NCBI RefSeq assembly: GCF_003151255.1
Contig: NZ_CP029481.1
Coordinates: 1,054,001 to 1,118,000, forward strand
Reading direction: 5' to 3'
Source of the DNA: Microvirga sp. 17 mud 1-3
GTDB lineage: Bacteria > Pseudomonadota > Alphaproteobacteria > Rhizobiales > Beijerinckiaceae
Length of the DNA: 64,000 bases
Part shown: positions 46,363-54,664 of the stretch, piece by piece
Layout of the letters: each line of letters starts with the position of its first letter
How positions within the stretch are numbered: position 1 is the stretch's first letter
Made by a program: the position numbers and the translations under genes
The notes under the pieces: model-generated
Seen by the model: only the letters and a program-made list of their open reading frames with translations
Told to the model about the DNA's origin: nothing
Databases searched by the model: none

Positions 46363-46665
46363 ATGAGAATTGTCTTCGCCATAGTTATTCTCGGCGCTCT
46401 GATCTCGAGCGCTCAAGCTCAATCGAAAGCAAGTTGCAAGATTATGGCGAGTGCAACGGCCAAAATGCTCAATGGAATCAGCCCAATGGTTCCCGCCATT
46501 GATGATTTGGAAGAGCATATACCTACAATGAGGAGTGCGGCTTCCGGAGAGGGAAAGAATGCGGTGGATCGGTTCGAGGATAGCCGACGTAAACTCAGCA
46601 TTGCTTTGAAGGAATTCGTGAGTTCATCACGCGACCTCCATAATTCTTTTGAATCCTGCAGCTAG
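46363..46665 (+). CDS. Exported protein of unknown family in an AT-richer islet
   Basis: 100 aa starting MRIVFAIVILGALISSAQAQ, a clear signal peptide, then a helical, polar mature region with two cysteines (about residues 26 and 99) that could form one disulfide. GGGGGA precedes the ATG at 46363. The codons use A/T at third positions far more often than all neighbours, so the gene was probably acquired or is a fast-evolving orphan. No domain recognised. Confidence 0.65.
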   Translation: MRIVFAIVILGALISSAQAQSKASCKIMASATAKMLNGISPMVPAIDDLEEHIPTMRSAASGEGKNAVDRFEDSRRKLSIALKEFVSSSRDLHNSFESCS

Positions 46666-46673
46666 GCTGGCAT

Positions 46674-47684
46674 TCAGCGCTCCGGCCGCCGCTCCCAGAA
46701 CACCGCTCCGTCGAAGGAGAACACCTCCTCGCCGTGCTGGTTGATGCCCGAATTCCGGTGGAATGCGAGGCCCCAGCCGGGGCGCGATGCGGAGACGCGC
46801 TTGCCCGTCAGGGTCGAGCGGTAGGTGATCGTGTCGCCCGCATAGACCGGCTTGAGCCATTTCAGGTCGCTGAAGCCGGGGGAGGGGCCGAGGCGGGCCG
46901 GGCGCTCGCCGCGGTTGAGGGCGTCGGTCCGGATGCGATCGCGATGGGCCGCCATCAGCTTCATCCAGATCGCGGCCGTCTGCCAGCCGGAGGCGCACAG
47001 GTCCCCGAATAGGCTCGCCTTCGCGGCGACCGGGTCCACGTGGAATCGCTGCGGATCGTAGGCCTTGGCGAAGCGCACGATATCGTCGGCCGTATACGTG
47101 TAGGCGCCGAGCACGTCCGTCTGTCCGACCACGAGATCTTCGAGATAGGGATTGGCCGACATCGCCGGCCGCGTGTCGACCGGTTCGGGTGCCGTGCTGT
47201 CTGCCGGAACGCTGCGGCTGCCGTTCACTGCAAGCCCGGTTTCCCGAAGCCCGAACATGATCCAGTTCTTCTGGACCATCACGGCCTCGTCCGCCTGGTT
47301 GAGCACGTCGAACTGGAAGCGCACGAGCCCGATGGACGGCCTGCTCTTGGAGGCGCGGCTTTCGAGCACCGTCATGCGGGAGCGCAGGGTATCGCCCGGG
47401 CGGACGGGCTTGGCCCATTTCAATTCCTCGATCCCCGGGGAACCCATGGAGGTCGAATCGAGGATCACCTCGTCGGCCAGGAGCCGCATGTTGAGCGAGC
47501 AGGTGTGCCAGCCTGACGCGATGAGGGTCCCGACGAAACTGTCCCGGGCGGCGATCTCGTCCACATGGAAGGGCTGAGGATCGTATTCCCGCGCGAAGGC
47601 GACGATCTCGTCCTTGGAGATCGTGACGGGGCCCAGGGTCCGGACGGAGCCGGGCGTGAAGTCTTCGAAGGCGTAACGGGGCAT
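46674..47684 (-). CDS. Tandem double-domain MaoC-like dehydratase
   Basis: 336 aa with two MaoC/hotdog (R)-hydratase-like domains. Domain 1 (about 2-150) has EYDPQPFHVDEIAAR with the catalytic-type Asp/His pair and SFVGTLIASGWHTC. Domain 2 (about 185-336) begins SANPYLEDLVVGQTDVLGAY and has AYDPQRFHVDPVAAK and LFGDLCASGWQTA. Each domain matches a normal single-domain MaoC protein in length, so the gene looks like a fusion or duplication of two adjacent genes. Substrates are probably 3-hydroxyacyl- or enoyl-CoAs. The linker (about 152-184) is Pro/Ser/Thr-rich. The start at 47684 precedes the conserved YAFEDFTPG. Confidence 0.88.
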   Translation of the reverse strand: MPRYAFEDFTPGSVRTLGPVTISKDEIVAFAREYDPQPFHVDEIAARDSFVGTLIASGWHTCSLNMRLLADEVILDSTSMGSPGIEELKWAKPVRPGDTLRSRMTVLESRASKSRPSIGLVRFQFDVLNQADEAVMVQKNWIMFGLRETGLAVNGSRSVPADSTAPEPVDTRPAMSANPYLEDLVVGQTDVLGAYTYTADDIVRFAKAYDPQRFHVDPVAAKASLFGDLCASGWQTAAIWMKLMAAHRDRIRTDALNRGERPARLGPSPGFSDLKWLKPVYAGDTITYRSTLTGKRVSASRPGWGLAFHRNSGINQHGEEVFSFDGAVFWERRPER

Positions 47685-47735
47685 CGGCTTTCGGGGCAGG
47701 AGAGGGCCCTGGCGGACCCTTCCCACGGCTTGTGA

Positions 47736-48404
47736 TCACGGATTGAATTGTCCGGCCGCGTTGTGCGCCAGGCGGATCGGCTCCGGCAAGCGATATTTTG
47801 GCGAGCAGGCAAGGACGAGGGCCGCGGCGGTCTCGAGATCGGCCAGGTGGCCGGGCGAGATGAACATCGGGTTCTTGGCCGTGCGGGTCCGCAGCGCCAC
47901 GCCGATGGTCTCGCCCCGGTCGATGAGCGGCGCAGCCGCGCCCTTTTCCTCGGCCAGGTCCTTGTAGCGCCCGCACAGGAGAGTCTTGCCGCAGCCGATG
48001 GTGGGACGCTCCAGCCACAGGCCCATATGGCTCGCAATGCCGATGCGGCGGGGATGGGCGATGCCCATGCCGTCGAAGAGGAATACGTCCGGCTCGCTCT
48101 TCAGCTTCTCGAAAGCCTCTTCGAGCACAGGCCCCTCCCGGAAACTCAGGAGGCCTGGGATATACGGGAAAGGCGTCGGGCGCTGGACCAGAACGGTCTC
48201 GACGGGCAGGAAGCCCGGATAGGTCATGACCACCACGGCCGCCTGGGACTGCTCGTTCTTGACGCTCACGTCGACCCCGGCGATGAGCCGGACCGAGTCG
48301 AGCGGGATCGGGCGGTTGGAGACCACCTCGGTCCTCAGCTCCTTCTGGAGGGCGACGGCCTGTGCGGGGGTGAGATTCCAGGGATGGCGGTGACGAAGGT
48401 GCAT
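47736..48404 (-). CDS. nfi: Endonuclease V (deoxyinosine repair)
   Basis: Nicks DNA one base 3' of hypoxanthine and related lesions. The 222-aa protein carries the catalytic Asp in LIAGVDVSVKNEQSQ near residue 46. The wedge motif FPYIPGLLSFREGPVLEEAF and DVFLFDGMGIAHPRRIGIAS with the second Asp follow, then TIGCGKTLLCG with Lys, and ISPGHLADLETAAALVL near the C-terminus. The start at 48404 follows GAGAG. It may counter deamination of adenine in DNA. Confidence 0.93.
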   Translation of the reverse strand: MHLRHRHPWNLTPAQAVALQKELRTEVVSNRPIPLDSVRLIAGVDVSVKNEQSQAAVVVMTYPGFLPVETVLVQRPTPFPYIPGLLSFREGPVLEEAFEKLKSEPDVFLFDGMGIAHPRRIGIASHMGLWLERPTIGCGKTLLCGRYKDLAEEKGAAAPLIDRGETIGVALRTRTAKNPMFISPGHLADLETAAALVLACSPKYRLPEPIRLAHNAAGQFNP

Positions 48405-48490
48405 GCTCTCAGCATCGGATGATCTGAGGCTCAACGCGTCAAGGCCCGAAACGGTCCCGCTCGGGCGCTCATTCAGCCGGTGGTGCCGAG

Positions 48491-48667
48491 TCAGTGTCTG
48501 GGCCAGCGGACATCCTGACTGTGCCGGCCGGGAACCAGCGATACCAGGGCGCTGACGATGAAGCCGAAGGCCACGAGAAGGGCGACGATCAGCTCCGCCG
48601 AGCCTGGGCCCGGCGACACCACGGCGCCTCCGAGCGTATAGGCGATCTCTTCAAGGGAACCCTGCAT
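48491..48667 (-). CDS. Small single-span membrane protein (58 aa)
   Basis: Starts MQGSLEEIAYTLGGAVVSPG and has one clear membrane span, ELIVALLVAFGFIVSALVSL (about 25-44), then a basic tail VPGRHSQDVRWPRH. A strong GGAGGAG ribosome site precedes the ATG. Short proteins like this are easily missed. Neighbours: nfi downstream and ychF upstream, all on the minus strand. Function unknown. Confidence 0.7.
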   Translation of the reverse strand: MQGSLEEIAYTLGGAVVSPGPGSAELIVALLVAFGFIVSALVSLVPGRHSQDVRWPRH

Positions 48668-48704
48668 GGCACTCCTCCACGCAGGGATAAACGCAGAGCG
48701 GGGC

Positions 48705-48730
48705 TGAACGGCCGAGGAAGCGGCCGTTCA
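48705..48730 (-). terminator. Perfect 10-bp hairpin after ychF
   Basis: Arms 48705-48714 and 48721-48730 with a 6-base loop, 9 bp beyond the ychF stop. No T-run, so a weak terminator or mRNA-end stabiliser. Confidence 0.55.
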
Positions 48731-48738
48731 CGAATCCG

Positions 48739-49836
48739 TCAGTTTGCGAACCGGAAGTGCAGGACGTCTCCGTCCTGGACCGTGTATTCCTTGCCTTCCA
48801 GGCGCAGCTTGCCGGCATCGCGGGCACCGGATTCACCTTTGAGGGTCACGTAGTCAGGAAACGCAATGGTCTCGGCCCGGATGAAGCCCTTCTCGAAATC
48901 CGTGTGGATGACGCCGGCGGCCTGCGGGGCGCGGGTGCCTTTCGTGATTGTCCAGGCACGGGCCTCCTTCGGGCCGACCGTGAAATAGGTGATGAGGCCG
49001 AGAAGCTCGTAGCCTGCGCGGATCACCCGGTTCAGGCCGGGCTCGGCGAGGCCGATGGCGTCGAGATAATCCTTTTGCTCGTCCGCGGCGAGAACCGCGA
49101 TTTCGCTCTCGATCTTGGCCGAGACGACGACCGCCTTGGCGCCTTCCTCCTTCGCACGCTCGAAGACCTTGGCCGAGAAGGCATTGCCCTGGTCGGCCGA
49201 GGCCTCTTCGACGTTGCAGACGTAGAGGACCGGCTTGGACGAGAGGAGGCCCAGCATCTCGAAGAGGCGCTCCTCCTCGACCTTCCGCTCCACCATGCGG
49301 GCAGGCTTGCCTTCCCGCAGCAGGACGAGGGCACGGTTGACGAGGTCCAGGGTCTCCTTGGCCTCCTTGTCGTTGCCCTTGGCCTTCTTCTCGAGAGCCG
49401 TGACGCGCTTCTCGAGGCTCTCGAGGTCGGCGAGCATCAGCTCGGTCTCGATGGTCTCGATATCGGCGATCGGGTCGATCTTGCCTTCCACGTGGGTGAT
49501 GTCCGTATCCTCGAAGCAGCGCACCACATGGGCGATGGCGTCCACCTCACGGATATTGGCCAGGAACTGGTTGCCCAGGCCCTCGCCCTTGGAGGCGCCG
49601 CGCACCAGGCCGGCAATGTCCACGAAGGTGAGGCGGGTCGGGATGATCTGGGCCGAGCCGGCGATCCCCGCGAGCTTGTCGAGGCGGTCGTCGGGCACGG
49701 CCACGTCGCCCACGTTCGGCTCGATGGTACAGAACGGGTAGTTGGCCGCCTGCGCGGCCGCCGTCTGGGTCAGCGCGTTGAATAGGGTGGATTTGCCGAC
49801 GTTCGGCAGGCCGACGATGCCCATCTTGAAGCCCAT
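48739..49836 (-). CDS. ychF: Redox-regulated ATPase/GTPase YchF (Obg family)
   Basis: A universally conserved OBG-family nucleotide hydrolase (ATP-preferring) of 365 aa. G1 is GIVGLPNVGKSTLFNALT; the switch/G3 region is VDIAGLVRGASKGEGLGNQF. The C-terminal TGS domain includes SYELLGLITYFTVGPKEARAW written as GLITYFTVGPKEARAW, and AAGVIHTDFEKGFIRAE. It associates with ribosomes and stress responses. It follows pth with a 27-bp gap, part of the classic rplY-pth-ychF cluster. Confidence 0.95.
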   Translation of the reverse strand: MGFKMGIVGLPNVGKSTLFNALTQTAAAQAANYPFCTIEPNVGDVAVPDDRLDKLAGIAGSAQIIPTRLTFVDIAGLVRGASKGEGLGNQFLANIREVDAIAHVVRCFEDTDITHVEGKIDPIADIETIETELMLADLESLEKRVTALEKKAKGNDKEAKETLDLVNRALVLLREGKPARMVERKVEEERLFEMLGLLSSKPVLYVCNVEEASADQGNAFSAKVFERAKEEGAKAVVVSAKIESEIAVLAADEQKDYLDAIGLAEPGLNRVIRAGYELLGLITYFTVGPKEARAWTITKGTRAPQAAGVIHTDFEKGFIRAETIAFPDYVTLKGESGARDAGKLRLEGKEYTVQDGDVLHFRFAN

Positions 49837-49863
49837 GGCCTCACTCCTTGCCTATGGCCGGCT

Positions 49864-50496
49864 TCAGCCGGCGTTGTTCTTGTCCTGGCCCGCCTTCTCG
49901 CCGGGCCGTTTCACGTCGATCCAGCCCTTCGCCTCCATGGCGAGGTGGATCCGGTTCTGAAAGCTCGCATCCTCGCCCTTGGCGAGGAGCGCCGCATTGT
50001 CCGCAATCGCCCGGGTCAGGTCCTCGACCCAGGACTCTTCGGCCTTGGAAAAATCCCCGAGCACCCACGGCTGCACCGCCGGCTTGTGGCCCGGATGCCC
50101 GATGCCGATCCGCACCCGGCGGTAATCGTTGCCGCAATGGGCCGTGATCGAGCGCAGGCCGTTATGCCCGGCATTGCCGCCGCCGACCTTCACTCTCAGC
50201 TTCGCCGGAGGCAGGTCGAGTTCGTCGTAGAAGACCGTGACGTCGGAGAGCGGGATCTTGAAGAAGCGCTGGGCCTCCGCCACAGCCCGGCCCGACTCGT
50301 TCATGTAGGTCTGCGGCTTGAGGATGAGGACACGCTCGCCGCCGATGACCGCCTCGGCGGTCTCGCCCTGGAACCGCTTGCGCCAGGGGCCTGACCCATG
50401 CGCGCGGGCAATCTCGTCCACGGCCATGAAGCCCACATTGTGGCGGTTGCGGGCGTAGCGGGATCCGGGATTGCCGAGGCCGACGAAGAGGTGCAT
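49864..50496 (-). CDS. pth: Peptidyl-tRNA hydrolase
   Basis: Cleaves peptidyl-tRNA released during aborted translation. The 210-aa protein begins [20 protein letters not shown] followed by GFMAVDEIA, with the catalytic His in RHNVGF (about residue 20). [18 protein letters not shown] and [20 protein letters not shown], then [10 protein letters not shown], are the remaining signatures. The C-terminus has a Lys/Gly-rich tail slightly longer than in E. coli. In the rplY-pth-ychF cluster. Confidence 0.95.
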   Translation of the reverse strand: MHLFVGLGNPGSRYARNRHNVGFMAVDEIARAHGSGPWRKRFQGETAEAVIGGERVLILKPQTYMNESGRAVAEAQRFFKIPLSDVTVFYDELDLPPAKLRVKVGGGNAGHNGLRSITAHCGNDYRRVRIGIGHPGHKPAVQPWVLGDFSKAEESWVEDLTRAIADNAALLAKGEDASFQNRIHLAMEAKGWIDVKRPGEKAGQDKNNAG

Positions 50497-50513
50497 CGCT
50501 GAAAAACACCCTC

Positions 50514-50547
50514 ATAAGAAACGCCCCGGCCTTGCGGTCGGAGCGTC
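50514..50547 (-). terminator. Intrinsic terminator of rplY
   Basis: 11-bp stem with one mismatch (50521-50531 and 50536-50546) and a GCAA tetraloop, followed on the minus strand by TTTCTT. It sits between rplY and pth, so pth needs readthrough or its own promoter. Confidence 0.75.
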
Positions 50548-50587
50548 GAAGCCGTTCGATGGGCGTTCGCCGCCCGGCGAAGGAGGA

Positions 50588-51205
50588 TTAGGCCTTGGGA
50601 GCCTCGCCCTCGGCCGCAGGAGCCGCTTCCTCTTCCTTCATGCCCGACGGGGCCACGACGGTCACGAGGGTGACGTTCTCGGTCGCGGTCGGCTTGGCGC
50701 CGTTCGGCAGCTTGATGTCCGACAGGTGGACCGAGGAGCCGATGTCCAGATCGGCGACCGAGGCCTCGATGAAGTCCGGGATCGCGTCGGACGGAACGAG
50801 GAGCTCCACCGAGTGCTCGACGATCTGGAGCGTGCCGCCGCGCTTCACGCCCGGGCACTTCTCCTGGCCGACCACGTGGACCGGAACCACGACCTTGAGG
50901 GCCTGGCCCTTCGAAAGGCGCAGGAAGTCCACATGGAGCGGGAAATCCTTGACCGGGTCGAGCTGGTAGTCGCGCGGAATGGCGCGGGTCTTCTTGCCGT
51001 CCACGTCGATCTCGAAGATCGTGGTGAGGAAGTGGCCGGCGAAGATCAGCTGCTTGGTCTGGTTGGCGTCGAGGGCGATCGCCTCGGCCGACTGGCCGGA
51101 TCCGTAAATGACGGCGGGTACCTGGCCTTGGCGACGAACGGCCCGGGCGGCCCCCTTGCCGGCCCGGTCGCGCGCCACGGCCTTGATCTGCTTGATATCG
51201 CTCAT
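50588..51205 (-). CDS. rplY: 50S ribosomal protein L25/general stress protein Ctc
   Basis: 5S-rRNA-binding protein of the long (Ctc/TL5) type, 205 aa. The N-terminal L25 domain shows IKAVARDRAGKGAARAVRRQ and GQVPAVIYGSGQSAEA. The C-terminal beta domain runs from about residue 100 (VVPVHVVGQEKCPGVKRGGT) to VTLVTVVAPSG. The acidic/Ala tail EEEAAPAAEGEAPKA is common in alphaproteobacteria. Followed by pth and ychF; preceded by a hairpin leader. Confidence 0.94.
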   Translation of the reverse strand: MSDIKQIKAVARDRAGKGAARAVRRQGQVPAVIYGSGQSAEAIALDANQTKQLIFAGHFLTTIFEIDVDGKKTRAIPRDYQLDPVKDFPLHVDFLRLSKGQALKVVVPVHVVGQEKCPGVKRGGTLQIVEHSVELLVPSDAIPDFIEASVADLDIGSSVHLSDIKLPNGAKPTATENVTLVTVVAPSGMKEEEAAPAAEGEAPKA

Positions 51206-51234
51206 GGTCGTGGTCCTTAAAAAGTGGGTTTAAA

Positions 51235-51275
51235 AACCGAAAGCCGCCAAGGGTGGTGTACCTTCTGGCGGCCGT
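51235..51275 (-). terminator. Hairpin and T-rich tract between the MarR gene and rplY
   Basis: Arms 51243-51249 and 51266-51272 (7 bp perfect, extended by AAGG/CCTT with a bulge), then TTTCGGTTTTT on the minus strand. It is 108 bp after the MarR stop and 38 bp before rplY, so it may end the MarR transcript or act as an attenuator for rplY. Confidence 0.6.
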
Positions 51276-51379
51276 CAGGTCGGCGCCCGTGCCTCCAAGG
51301 GTGTCGAGCGGGCGCGAGGCGGCTTATAGGGGATAGCGCCCTCGAATGCAAGAAAGAGGCGGGTTGCCTCGCCGTGCAT

Positions 51380-51919
51380 TCAATCGGACGGAGCCGTGTC
51401 TGCCATCGTGAGGGCGAGCTTCCGCAGAAGCCGGGCAAGCTCGCTCTGCTCCTCCTCGGTGAGGCCAGAGAGCATGGCCGCCTCGATGGCCATATCCTCC
51501 TGAAAGGCGGCCTTTGCACGGCGGATCCCTTCCTCCGTCAGTTCCACCGGCAGGCTTCGCCCATCGCCCTCGGCCGCCGGCCGCCGGATCAGGCCGGCCT
51601 TCGCAAGACGGTTTAGGCGGTCCGTCAGGCCGCCGGACGAGATCATCAGGGAGCGGAACAGCTCCGTGGGGCGCAGCCGATAGGGTGGGCCCGAGCGCAG
51701 CAGGGTGAAGAGAACATCCGCTTCCCCGCTATCCAGCCCATGTGCCTTGAAGATCGCCTCGATGGGCGGCCGGGCCGCCAGCGTGATCCGGCGTGCCCGG
51801 CCCAGGATCGCCATGCCGCGCGTATCCACATCCGGCAATTCCGCCTTCCATTGATCGCGGCGCTCATCGATTCCGTCCCCGTCAGGCGGCGCTGCGTCCG
51901 GATCGAGATATCTTGACAT
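51380..51919 (-). CDS. MarR family transcriptional regulator
   Basis: A 179-aa winged-helix regulator. The DNA-binding region includes GEADVLFTLLRSGPPYRLRP and TELFRSLMISSGGLTDRLNR then LAKAGLIRR (recognition helix), followed by the wing PAAEGDGRSLPVELTEEG and the dimerising C-terminal helix. Its own start codon lies inside a palindrome that matches a second, perfect palindrome 29 bp upstream, so autoregulation is likely. It is divergent from an EamA transporter gene, a common regulator/efflux pairing. Confidence 0.9.
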   Translation of the reverse strand: MSRYLDPDAAPPDGDGIDERRDQWKAELPDVDTRGMAILGRARRITLAARPPIEAIFKAHGLDSGEADVLFTLLRSGPPYRLRPTELFRSLMISSGGLTDRLNRLAKAGLIRRPAAEGDGRSLPVELTEEGIRRAKAAFQEDMAIEAAMLSGLTEEEQSELARLLRKLALTMADTAPSD

Positions 51920-51956
51920 CGAGATAATTCTCCTGATTATCTTGATCTCAAGATAA
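51909..51956. promoter_or_regulatory. Two MarR-type operators upstream of and over the regulator start
   Basis: Perfect palindrome TTATCTTGA-TC-TCAAGATAA (51937-51956) and a one-mismatch copy TATCTTGA-CA-TCGAGATA (51909-51926). Centres are 29 bp apart. The second spans the start codon. They probably control both the MarR gene and the EamA gene. Confidence 0.82.
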
Positions 51957-52040
51957 ATGACGCGGGAGCCGATGCAAGGCTCTCAGCCCTTCTGGAACGC
52001 ATTGCGGCTCCGCTAGAAGCTGCTCGCCTGAGGCCCTCAC

Positions 52041-52949
52041 ATGGATTCGACCCTTACGTCACGCACGTCCATTGCCCTGGCCTCGCCCATCCTTCTCCTG
52101 GGCCTGTGCGGATTTCTCTTCGCCAGCCGGATTATGATGTCGAAGACGGCGCTTTCTGCGGGCCTTCAGCCATTCCAGCTCGGCGTCTTCGCCAATTGGG
52201 GCGCAGGTCTGTGCCTGCTGCCCGTGCTCGCCTCGACCCGGCAGAGGATCCCGATGGCGCCGGAGCATCTGGTTCTTTATGCCGTGCTCGGGATCGTCAG
52301 CTTCGCGGTTCCGACGACCCTGTCATACTTCGTCGTCGAGCGGGTAGGGCCCGCCTATACGTCGATCGTCTATTGCCTGTCGCCCCTGCTGACCATGACC
52401 TTCGCGGCCGTCATCGGCATGGAGCGCATGTTCCTGCGCCGTTTCATCGGGATCACGTTCGGCTTCCTGGGAATGGTCGCGCTCATCCAGCAGCAGATCC
52501 TGCAGATCGACATCGATCAACCCATCTGGGTGGCGGTCGGCCTGGTGATCCCGGTCTGCGCGGCGAGCGGCAACATCATTCGCTCGGCCTGGTGGCCGAA
52601 GGGGACTTCGGCGCTTGCCTTCTCGTGTGGTGCGTCGCTCAGCTCGGGCCTGATGGTGGCGCTGATGGCGCCGGTCTTCGAGACGCCTTCGGACTGGCAC
52701 TTCGCCGAGCCCGGCATTCTTTCGGGGATCCTGGTCCTGAGCGCGGTCTCCGCCCTGTCCCAGGTGATGAACTACCGGCTCCAGCAGATCGCCGGACCGG
52801 TGGTGTTCAGCCAGATCGGCTATTGGGGAACGGGTTTCGGGGTGGTGCTCGCCGCCATCCTGTTCGGAGACGTGCTGACGACCCTGTCCTTCGCAGGGCT
52901 GGCCTGCATCATCGGCGGCGGCATGCTGGCCAACCGCAAGAGGACCTGA
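52041..52949 (+). CDS. EamA/DMT superfamily transporter
   Basis: A 302-aa membrane protein with about ten hydrophobic spans in two EamA repeats (about 15-150 and 160-298), for example SIALASPILLLGLCGFLFAS and VIGMERMFLRRFIGITFGFL. No substrate motif is diagnostic; metabolite efflux is usual. Divergent from the MarR gene across 121 bp holding two operators, so it is probably controlled by that regulator. The pair sits between prs and rplY. Confidence 0.85.
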   Translation: MDSTLTSRTSIALASPILLLGLCGFLFASRIMMSKTALSAGLQPFQLGVFANWGAGLCLLPVLASTRQRIPMAPEHLVLYAVLGIVSFAVPTTLSYFVVERVGPAYTSIVYCLSPLLTMTFAAVIGMERMFLRRFIGITFGFLGMVALIQQQILQIDIDQPIWVAVGLVIPVCAASGNIIRSAWWPKGTSALAFSCGASLSSGLMVALMAPVFETPSDWHFAEPGILSGILVLSAVSALSQVMNYRLQQIAGPVVFSQIGYWGTGFGVVLAAILFGDVLTTLSFAGLACIIGGGMLANRKRT

Positions 52950-52970
52950 CGCGCGTCGCGTCGGGGGCAA

Positions 52971-52998
52971 GCGGTCACGACCCATCGGGCATGACCGC
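52971..52998. terminator. Hairpin between convergent EamA and prs genes
   Basis: 7-bp perfect arms (52971-52977 and 52992-52998) with a 14-base loop and no T-run. Possible weak bidirectional terminator. Confidence 0.35.
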
Positions 52999-53007
52999 CT
53001 CTTCGTA

Positions 53008-53940
53008 TCAGTCGAACAGGCTCGACACCGAGCTCTCGGTCGCGGTGCGGCCGATGGCTTCGCCCATGAGCGGCGCGATCGGCACGACGCGGATGTTGTG
53101 CGCCACCTTCACGGCCTCGGTCGGCATGATCGAGTCGGTGATGACCAGTTCCTTGAGCTTGGAATTGGTGATGCGCGAGACCGCGCCGCCGGAGAGCACC
53201 CCGTGGGTGATGTAGGCGTAGACGTCCTTGGCGCCGTTCGCCAGGAGGGCGTCGGCCGCATTCACGAGGGTGCCGCCGGAATCGACGATGTCGTCGAGCA
53301 GGATGCAGGACCGGCCGCTCACGTCGCCGATGATGTTCATGACCTCCGACTCGCCCGGCCGTTCGCGGCGCTTGTCCACGATGGCGAGGGGGGCGTCGAT
53401 GCGCTTGGCGAGCGCCCGGGCGCGCACCACGCCGCCGACGTCCGGCGAGACCACCATGCGGTCGCCGCCGTTCATCCGCTCCTTGATGTCGCGCGCCATG
53501 ATGGGCGCCGCAAAGAGGTTATCGGTCGGAATGTCGAAGAAGCCCTGGATCTGCCCCGCATGGAGGTCGAGGGTCAGGACGCGGTCGGCGCCCGCATGGG
53601 TGATGAGGTTCGAGACGAGCTTGGCCGAGATCGGCGTGCGCGGACCGGGCTTCCGGTCCTGGCGGGCATAGCCGAAATAGGGGATCACGGCCGTGATGCG
53701 GCGCGCCGAGGAGCGGCGCAGGGCATCGATGATGATGAGCAGCTCCATCAGGTGGTCGTTCGCCGGGAACGACGTCGACTGGATCACGAACACGTCTTCG
53801 CCGCGCACGTTTTCCTGGATTTCGACGAACACTTCCATGTCGGCGAAACGCTTCACCTGGCATTTGGCGAGCGGAACGTTGAGATAGGCGGAGATGGCCT
53901 CTGCCAGCGGATGGTTGGAATTTCCCGCGACGAGCTTCAT
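53008..53940 (-). CDS. prs: Ribose-phosphate pyrophosphokinase (PRPP synthetase)
   Basis: Makes PRPP from ribose-5-phosphate and ATP. The 310-aa class I enzyme shows [20 protein letters not shown] near residue 60 and [20 protein letters not shown] with the flexible-loop Arg. [40 protein letters not shown] and the PRPP-binding [17 protein letters not shown] near residue 215 follow. The ATG at 53940 ([13 protein letters not shown]) matches the family start. Supplies pncB, apt and other pathways. Confidence 0.96.
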   Translation of the reverse strand: MKLVAGNSNHPLAEAISAYLNVPLAKCQVKRFADMEVFVEIQENVRGEDVFVIQSTSFPANDHLMELLIIIDALRRSSARRITAVIPYFGYARQDRKPGPRTPISAKLVSNLITHAGADRVLTLDLHAGQIQGFFDIPTDNLFAAPIMARDIKERMNGGDRMVVSPDVGGVVRARALAKRIDAPLAIVDKRRERPGESEVMNIIGDVSGRSCILLDDIVDSGGTLVNAADALLANGAKDVYAYITHGVLSGGAVSRITNSKLKELVITDSIMPTEAVKVAHNIRVVPIAPLMGEAIGRTATESSVSSLFD

Positions 53941-54092
53941 GAACGCTTCTTTGGCTCTAAGTGTGACCCGAGGAGCCTTCCGCGTGACGTTGTTGCCCTT
54001 GTGCGGCAAGGCGCTTGGGTCTTAGCAGCGATAGGAAACCGTCACAATACGCAAAGCCGCCGATCGGCGTTTTTCTGCCCGGACCGGGCCGG

Positions 54093-54602
54093 TCACTGTG
54101 CCGCAACCTCCCCGTCGAGCTCCGCCTCGGCGGTCCGGATCGGGGTGGAATCGCGCGCGGCGCTCAAGAAGCCGGCGATCTCGTCCATGCTGGCATTGGC
54201 GAGCTTGGCGAGGGTTTCCTTGTCGAGGGCCGAGATCGACGCGGTGGTCCGGGCCGGGCTGGTCCCGGTCAGACGCTTGGCGCGCCGCTTCTCCGAATCG
54301 AACACGTCCCACACATAAGCGACCTTGGTCTCGCCGTTGACGGTCTCGGTGGAGAGATAGCCGCGGACCCGGTAGCGCGCCTGGGCCGAGGATCCGACCA
54401 GCTCGACCTTGCGGTCGGCGGCCGCGCTCGTCAGCTCGTCGATGAGGGCCGTGCGGACCGGCTGCGGTGCACCGTCGATGCTCTCGAGCGCGATGGGAAC
54501 GCCCTCCGGCGATCCGCTCGAGAAAGAATCGGTCTGGCAGGCGCCGAGCAGGACGGCAATCGCCAGGACGGCCATGGATCCGGCCCCCTTCATCCCCAGC
54601 AT
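54093..54602 (-). CDS. Lipoprotein of unknown function
   Basis: 169 aa with a lipoprotein signal AVLAIAVLLGACQTDSFSSG (lipobox LGAC near residue 21). The mature part includes PVRTALIDELTSAAADRKVE and ARYRVRGYLSTETVNGETKV then AYVWDVFDSEKRRAKRLTG, followed by Ala/Ser-rich helices. It resembles small rhizobial lipoproteins found beside transporter or prs genes. It is downstream of the BenE-type gene with a 62-bp gap. Confidence 0.8.
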   Translation of the reverse strand: MLGMKGAGSMAVLAIAVLLGACQTDSFSSGSPEGVPIALESIDGAPQPVRTALIDELTSAAADRKVELVGSSAQARYRVRGYLSTETVNGETKVAYVWDVFDSEKRRAKRLTGTSPARTTASISALDKETLAKLANASMDEIAGFLSAARDSTPIRTAEAELDGEVAAQ

Positions 54603-54664
54603 GAACACTCCCGTTCTCCGTTTCGGTAACGAAGTTTTAAGCTTAACGGGACGCCGCGTCCAGA

